Source: Flammula alnicola (taxonomy: Eukaryota; Basidiomycota; Agaricomycetes; Agaricales; Strophariaceae). From it: a stretch of DNA of 64,000 nucleotides. Location: contig JADNRV010000129.1 of assembly GCA_015499995.1 (NCBI GenBank), forward strand, positions 62,001-126,000. Reading direction: 5' to 3'. The position numbers and the translations under genes were made by a program. Below, in pieces: positions 58,948-64,000 of the stretch. A model generated the notes under the pieces. That model did not search any database. It saw only the letters and a program-made list of their open reading frames with translations, and was not told the origin of the DNA. Every line of letters begins with the position of its first letter. Position 1 is the stretch's first letter.

Positions 58948-60507
58948 ATGACGACGCCGGGGGGTCTTGGAAACGAGCAAGTGGCCGTGTATCCCCTCAC
59001 TTTGTTCGACAATATGTTCGCGGGCATCGTCATTTCCATGGGATGGCTCGTCGAAGGCAAGGTGGATGTAAGCCGGCTGGAACAGGCGTTGGACGCAGTT
59101 GCTGCCAAATGGCCACTGCTGGTCGGACGGCTTGAGAGAAACAAGGTGAAGAATCACGAATTCGTTATGTTCTACCCTCATATCGTCTATTTCAGAAGAT
59201 GTATCAGCTCCGAATTCCCCTTGGCAGTACAGATCCTGCAGGATACCGACGGTTTACTCTCACATCGCGGATGTCGAATAACCCACTCTCCGATTTCGTT
59301 TCTGTCCCTCTGCCCCTCTCGCACAAACCACTTCCCGTTGCACTCTTTACGGATGCGGAAACGCCACGAACGACGGAGGCGTTCATAGACAACGTTCTGC
59401 CCATAACCCACTGGCACGTAACTTACTTCAATGCCTCAGACGGGTCACAATCATACTCGTGCATCGGTGTTACCTTCCCGCACGCGGTATTCGACGGGCT
59501 CGGCATTGCCTCTGTCGTCCATGCATTGGAAGCCGAGCTTCTGGGGAAGGAATGGTCGGCCCCGGCGACTCTCCACAATGGCCTTAACGAGAATCCGTTG
59601 TCGATCCTATTGGACAAGGCCACTCTGGAAAGACGTGAAAATTGGAAAAGAGAGGAATACTCTGCTGCTGGTCTCGTCGGGTTCTGGTGGATCCTCGTGT
59701 TTGCGGCTTGGTCTTATTGGCAGGTGATATGGCATGGGGCGGGAGAGAAGATACTGCTGATTCCTCGGCAGGTGATCGATAAACTCGTAGAAGATGCGCG
59801 GCAAGGCGTGGTGGGTGAGGGAGGCGATACCAATACGCGGCTCTCGAGAGGGGACGTGCTGGCTGCGTTTTTATTCAAGGTATGACAGCAGCCGTTATTG
59901 TTTGCGTAGCCTCGGATGCGTACGATTTACTCATATTTTTTTTCACTTGCAGACGATTTTCTGCGATGACAGACTTCGTCCAGATGACATGGTTCATATG
60001 GCCAGTCTCGCTTCTCTTCATTGGTTCTTCGATGGCACACTGGCGAATTATTCGCATAATTGCGTTATCCCTCTCCCATATCGGAGATATGTCGTTCAAG
60101 AATTGGAAACGAGCTCAACTTCCGCACTCGCCTGCGAGCTTTCTGGGACCAGGCAAAACTTCGCAATGGAGGACGCCTTGCAGTGCTACAACATGATGCT
60201 GCGAGGCGCAGAGGATGGGCGCGAATTCATATACTTTAACCCAAACGTGGACGAAGGCGCCCTGTTGACCAACGTCTGCATCGCCAACATTGCCAACATC
60301 AACTGGAAGGGAGCAGGTGCAGGGCGTACGCTGTGCCGCTACAAGATCAATTTCCGCAAGCCCCCACTTGACAAGCTGACTAACGATATGACGGCTGTCG
60401 GGTATCTCGAAGACGGTGCGTTGTTGTTACAGGTTAACCTGATACGCACACGGATGGATCGGTTGGAAGGGGAGATACGGCGTCTCATGGAGGAAGCTCA
60501 AAGCTAA
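58948..60507 (+). CDS. BAHD-type acyltransferase, copy B
   Basis: Exons 58948-59145, 59196-59879 and 59953-60507 total 1437 bp, 478 residues, with intron positions identical to copy A. The catalytic motif is again GVTFPHAVFDGLG; the N-terminus VYPLTLFDNMFAG and WPLLVGRLERN match. The hydrophobic segment is GFWWILVFAAWSYWQ. Differences from copy A are spread through the protein, so the duplication is older than that of the S33 peptidase. The gene lies between peptidase B and the Rab fragment, whereas no BAHD gene lies between their counterparts in arm A. Acyl acceptor unknown. Confidence 0.84.
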
Positions 60508-61014
60508 CAGGAGTTAAAAGAGACAACAAAGACTAACTTGTGATTAATATACCCGAGTACGTTCCTTCTCAATGCTCCTTGATGAGCTGGATCTTACGGA
60601 GATCCTAATCACGACGGAAATCTGACTAGGTTATTAAGATGATTGACGAAGTATTAGCAAACACCGAAGGAGTATTATACACGTCAAAGACTAAATAATA
60701 TACACGCACACCACAACCCACCTATATCCCACCCTCGGGGTTTGCGTTGTCGGCCACTCTTTCGAGATATTCCACTATAGCTTTCTTGGCACGTTTGACG
60801 TGGAGTGGAAAGAAGGGGTATCTTGGCTCAAACGAGCGTTCGACGGACAAGGTCAATGAAATTGATCGAAAGGTCTGCACGAATCAAGAGTTCTGGAAGG
60901 GCTTCCAACGCGATCAAATAGGGTCCCGAGTGTAAACCATCTCGCTCCTCTATCACCTTCTTGTGGAATTGCGGGAAGGGGTGCACGCGAGACGCATCTC
61001 GCCACTCCATTATA
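60508..61014. other. Spacer between BAHD B and peptidase B
   Basis: The two genes are convergent here. A minus-strand frame at 60828-61022 (YLIALEALPELLIRADLSIN) looks coding-like but is unrecognised. The peptidase duplication ends at about 61015. Confidence 0.4.
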
Positions 61015-64000
61015 TTGAGCATATATTATTATATACCAATTGACCTATGTAACGAGTGGAGAAACCTTCTCATAGTAAAAAGACGATCACTGGCGGCAGT
61101 GATGATTTAAGGATCACACCAGAGAACATACTATCTATTATATCAATGGAGAGATCGCCGCTCCGGCAAAGCCGTGCCATAACTGGCTTCGCCAGCGTCG
61201 CTGAGCGGTTGCCCTGGAGGCCACCGTAGAAGGTGCTGGGAAGAGCGCGGCCGTCACTGGGCAAATGGTTCCAGCAGCTGGGAGAGTCCCGTTCTGGAAA
61301 TACTGCTGAACATGCCCAATCGTACACTCCGACGGAGCGGCAAATGAGGTGTGCTGTGAGATAATCCCAGAGCATCTATGAGATAGGATCGTCGCTCAAG
61401 GATGACCGACGTACCCCAAAAGAGTCCTGCGTAAGGACAACGGAACCCGGGAAGTTCTTCGCAGTTTTCTTTGCACTGGAGGCACCTCGTTTATAAATAC
61501 CTCACGTCATGGAGTGAAGATGTTTGCTTACCCGACCAGAGGTGTTACAGGATCTACGAACGAATTGTCATGTTATATTAACTGCATTTTCAAAGAGAGG
61601 AATTACACCTACCAGCGGTGTTACCGATGACCAGGAGTGGGAAACTAGTGTTACCCATGATAGGGCCTTGACAACACTTTCAGCGGAGATACCACGACGA
61701 AGTTGAACTCGACATACCTTTAAAGTTGTCCGGGTGTATGCGCCATCCCCTTGAGAATGAATGCACTGGTGTCAGAATCATAATCAAAGATTACTGCATA
61801 TGGGCTTACGAGCACAGGGTACGTATACCAGCCACAATACTAGAGAAGCTTGAGATGTTGCTAATGCTCTGAGCATACGCCTTCAGATTATCAGCATCGT
61901 CCGTGACTTGTTTCCCATCCCCACATGCGATCGCAGCGACATCTTCGCTGACGTGGGGTGAAGAGAGCTGAGACAGGACACTTCCATTCCCGTTTTGCAG
62001 ATCAGCAAGCCCTTGAGCGAGAGTGACAAAGGAGTCGTAAGGGGTATAAAAGGAGCTGAATATGGCGTTCTTCAAAGTAGCGTGGTCGACGATGCCGTAC
62101 TCAGGTAAGGACGGGGCGTACGCCGGGACTGGCTGAGCGAGGACCTGGCTATAGAGAGCGTCCAGGTTGCGCGAAATAGCTGCAGAACTGTTGGCATAGA
62201 AGGCACAAGCGCTGGGACCAGCCTGGAAGCACCCGTCGAAGAAACCTTGCAATACTTTATCGGTGTCGAGAACTTCGTCGGCCCAGTCAGCTAGCATTTC
62301 ATGACCCTGGTTAGGGTGTGAAAATGTAATAATAATGGTGAATACTTACTGTTATAGTAACCCTCCATGTCCAAAACGCCTAGACATTCAGATCAGAACA
62401 AATACACCGTACACCTACAAATGCACAAACCATCGATTATAAGCCGCTCGACCTTATCCTGTACGAGAATTTAAAAGAAATCAGTAGAAATCGAGAGAGG
62501 TTTTAGAATATGGACATACGGGAAACATCGCTGCAAAGGTTGCTCCGAGAACGCTGCCATATCTAAAATAAAATAAAAGCTCATGTAAAAGACTTATGAT
62601 AGAACGAGGAAGTTAAAAACTTACGAAATTCCCCAGTACTTGAGCTGTGTCTCCCCATGGGCCTTAACAATGCGCAACATATCCCGAGCGACATTGTCAG
62701 TCGTCACATGAGCCAAAGAACCATTGTCCCGATCTTGTGCCAAATGTCCAAGAACCTGGTAATTCGCCCATTGATGAGGGAGCGCATCCGGAGTAGCAGT
62801 CGCATCATCTGTATTTGGGCCAAAGTCGAAAGCAGCTCTCTCAGCGTCTGTAAGGAAGAAAGAAATAGCAGGGGTAGAGTTCGCGACACCTAGCGCAGGA
62901 CGAATGTAAATGTTTGAGCAAGGTGCAAAACAACAAATATGACTTACCTCGTGGATCGAAGCTCAGGACATCGAACTCAGCACCAATCGCTGCAGAAAGC
63001 TGGGCACCCATTTCCACAATTGCTTGGACGCCGCTACCACCGGGACCTCCAGGATTGAAGAGGACTGGGCCACGGTAGCCAGCTGTTCCGTTGAGAGAGG
63101 ATGGAATACGAATTAGTGCAAGCGAAAAAGATCCTGCCCTCGGATCGGAATAGTTCATCGGCGCCTAGACATACATATGACAAGGAAGGAAAATGAGAAA
63201 AAAGTAAACTGTCTCAGATGATGAAGAACTTACGTTCAAGCGACTGCATTGGAGCGGAGGGGTGTAACAACTGACCCATGTTAAATTGTCGCTGGCCACA
63301 ATCTGGATAAGAAGAGTTACATTAGATCGCGTCGGAGAAGGATAGCGCAGCACGCACAGATCCCCAGTCAAAGTTCCCTTGAGCAAGGACGCGCGAACTC
63401 GACCAAACGATTATGCTGAGAGCGCTGATGAGCACGTTACGCATATGAATATTGGAAAAGGCCATGAATTGGTGGTACGCAGAGTAAAAAAAAAACAGGG
63501 AAGAATATTATGCAAATCCTGAACAAATACTGTTGTTAAATACTCGCCAGTCAAGTCGTTTCTGTTGCCCGTCCTATATGGGTATATGAGACTGAGGTTG
63601 TGAAGGTATCTGCGCATAGGTGAGGCTATGTCATGAAGACACGGTGACTGCGCCCGTCGAGGTGATCGTCGGCTGTAGCAAATGCTACTAGCTTCCATCA
63701 AGGTCAGCTGGGAAAATAAGTTAGATCGAACTCTCATTACAAGGTCCCTTTGGAGACTTGATAGAGGGGAAATGGACCCACCGGAGTCATCACCAAGAAA
63801 TACAACAGCCCGAAAATCCGTAGCACGCAGCCCAGATGACTTCTTGCGGTTGTTACCATCAAGCTCATCCCTCATTAAGTGGACTTGCAGTGTTCCTACG
63901 TTGTGCTTGAGAAGATAGAGGTGTGAGGCTGAACCGCAGCGAAAGCTGTGATATCATTTGTTGCGTTGCTGTCGGGAGCGCTGCGGGAGTGCTGAAACGC
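61015..64000 (-). repeat. Inverted duplication, arm B
   Basis: Reverse-complement match of 31778-34725; still matching at the last base of the window, so its true end is not seen. Small indels occur in the upstream region (for example the segment corresponding to 31900-32060). Confidence 0.86.
61138..63465 (-). CDS. Secreted S33-family alpha/beta-hydrolase peptidase (TAP-like), copy B
   Basis: Same exon structure as copy A, from ATG 63465 to TAA 61138-61140. Signal peptide conserved; oxyanion segment VLFNPGGPGGSG; nucleophile GTSYG split by an intron at the same place; acid block GNTADPVTPL and His block DSFGHTSFA readable at about 61540-61560 and 61340-61440. Differences from copy A are few: ISSSFYTPYNS against IFSSFYTPYDS, and EFDVLSFDPRG preceded by IGA instead of IGP. 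No frame break was seen. Both copies could be active; promoter regions are also duplicated but carry more indels than the exons. Confidence 0.86.

Noticed and set aside
1..64000. tRNA and rRNA genes
   Set aside because: I looked for recognisable conserved blocks and saw none; a covariance-model search would be decisive and was not possible.

Overview
The window reads as nuclear DNA of a filamentous basidiomycete, most likely an Agaricomycete. Genes are split by many short GT-AG introns (about 50-80 bp). The gene content fits this: the mushroom-type F-box family, caspase-domain (C14) proteins, S33 secreted peptidases with a TAP-like C-terminus, and BAHD-type acyltransferases. Transposable elements are dense, including chromodomain Gypsy elements, a WRKY/GCM-type Mutator-like element (MULE) and hAT MITEs. 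No RNA gene was recognised. No organism name can be fixed from sequence alone.

Layout. 1-7187: two tail-to-tail F-box paralogues; the second carries a 1.6 kb non-autonomous MULE inside a 54-bp intron. 8063-9605: BAHD acyltransferase copy A. 9780-10745: a decayed gene. 11030-11891: a short-chain dehydrogenase. 12479-14567: a TIR element with TA ends that holds a nested hAT MITE. 14707-22152: Gypsy element 1 (minus strand, TSD GAACT). 23395-24163: a poorly defined coiled-coil ORF. 24506-31358: a complete MULE encoding a GCM-zinc-finger transposase fused to a USP-like peptidase and a PHD finger, plus a second basic protein. 32269-34593: S33 peptidase copy A. 34900-35760: a broken membrane-protein gene. 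36051-37398: a Rab7-like GTPase. 39204-47958: Gypsy element 2 (plus strand, TSD GTAAT), abutting the broken 3' end of caspase gene 1 (about 48015-48910, minus). 51245-57592: caspase gene 2, split in an exon by a 3.8 kb element that itself holds two hAT MITEs. 58031-58330: a Rab fragment. 58948-60507: BAHD copy B. 61138-63465: S33 peptidase copy B.

Two themes stand out. First, nearly every host gene family occurs twice, in opposite orientations (F-box, BAHD, S33 peptidase, Rab, caspase), so the region has gone through inverted duplication and rearrangement. Second, many insertions have readable ends. Target-site duplications define the two MULE-family elements (9 bp), both Gypsy elements (5 bp) and four hAT MITEs (8 bp). 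The two MULE-family elements share GGGC-starting TIRs and long subterminal GCGTGC arrays. All seven differences between LTR pairs in the two Gypsy elements lie at CpG sites, which points to cytosine methylation acting on young copies. Both Gypsy elements also carry an extra ORF between pol and the 3' LTR.
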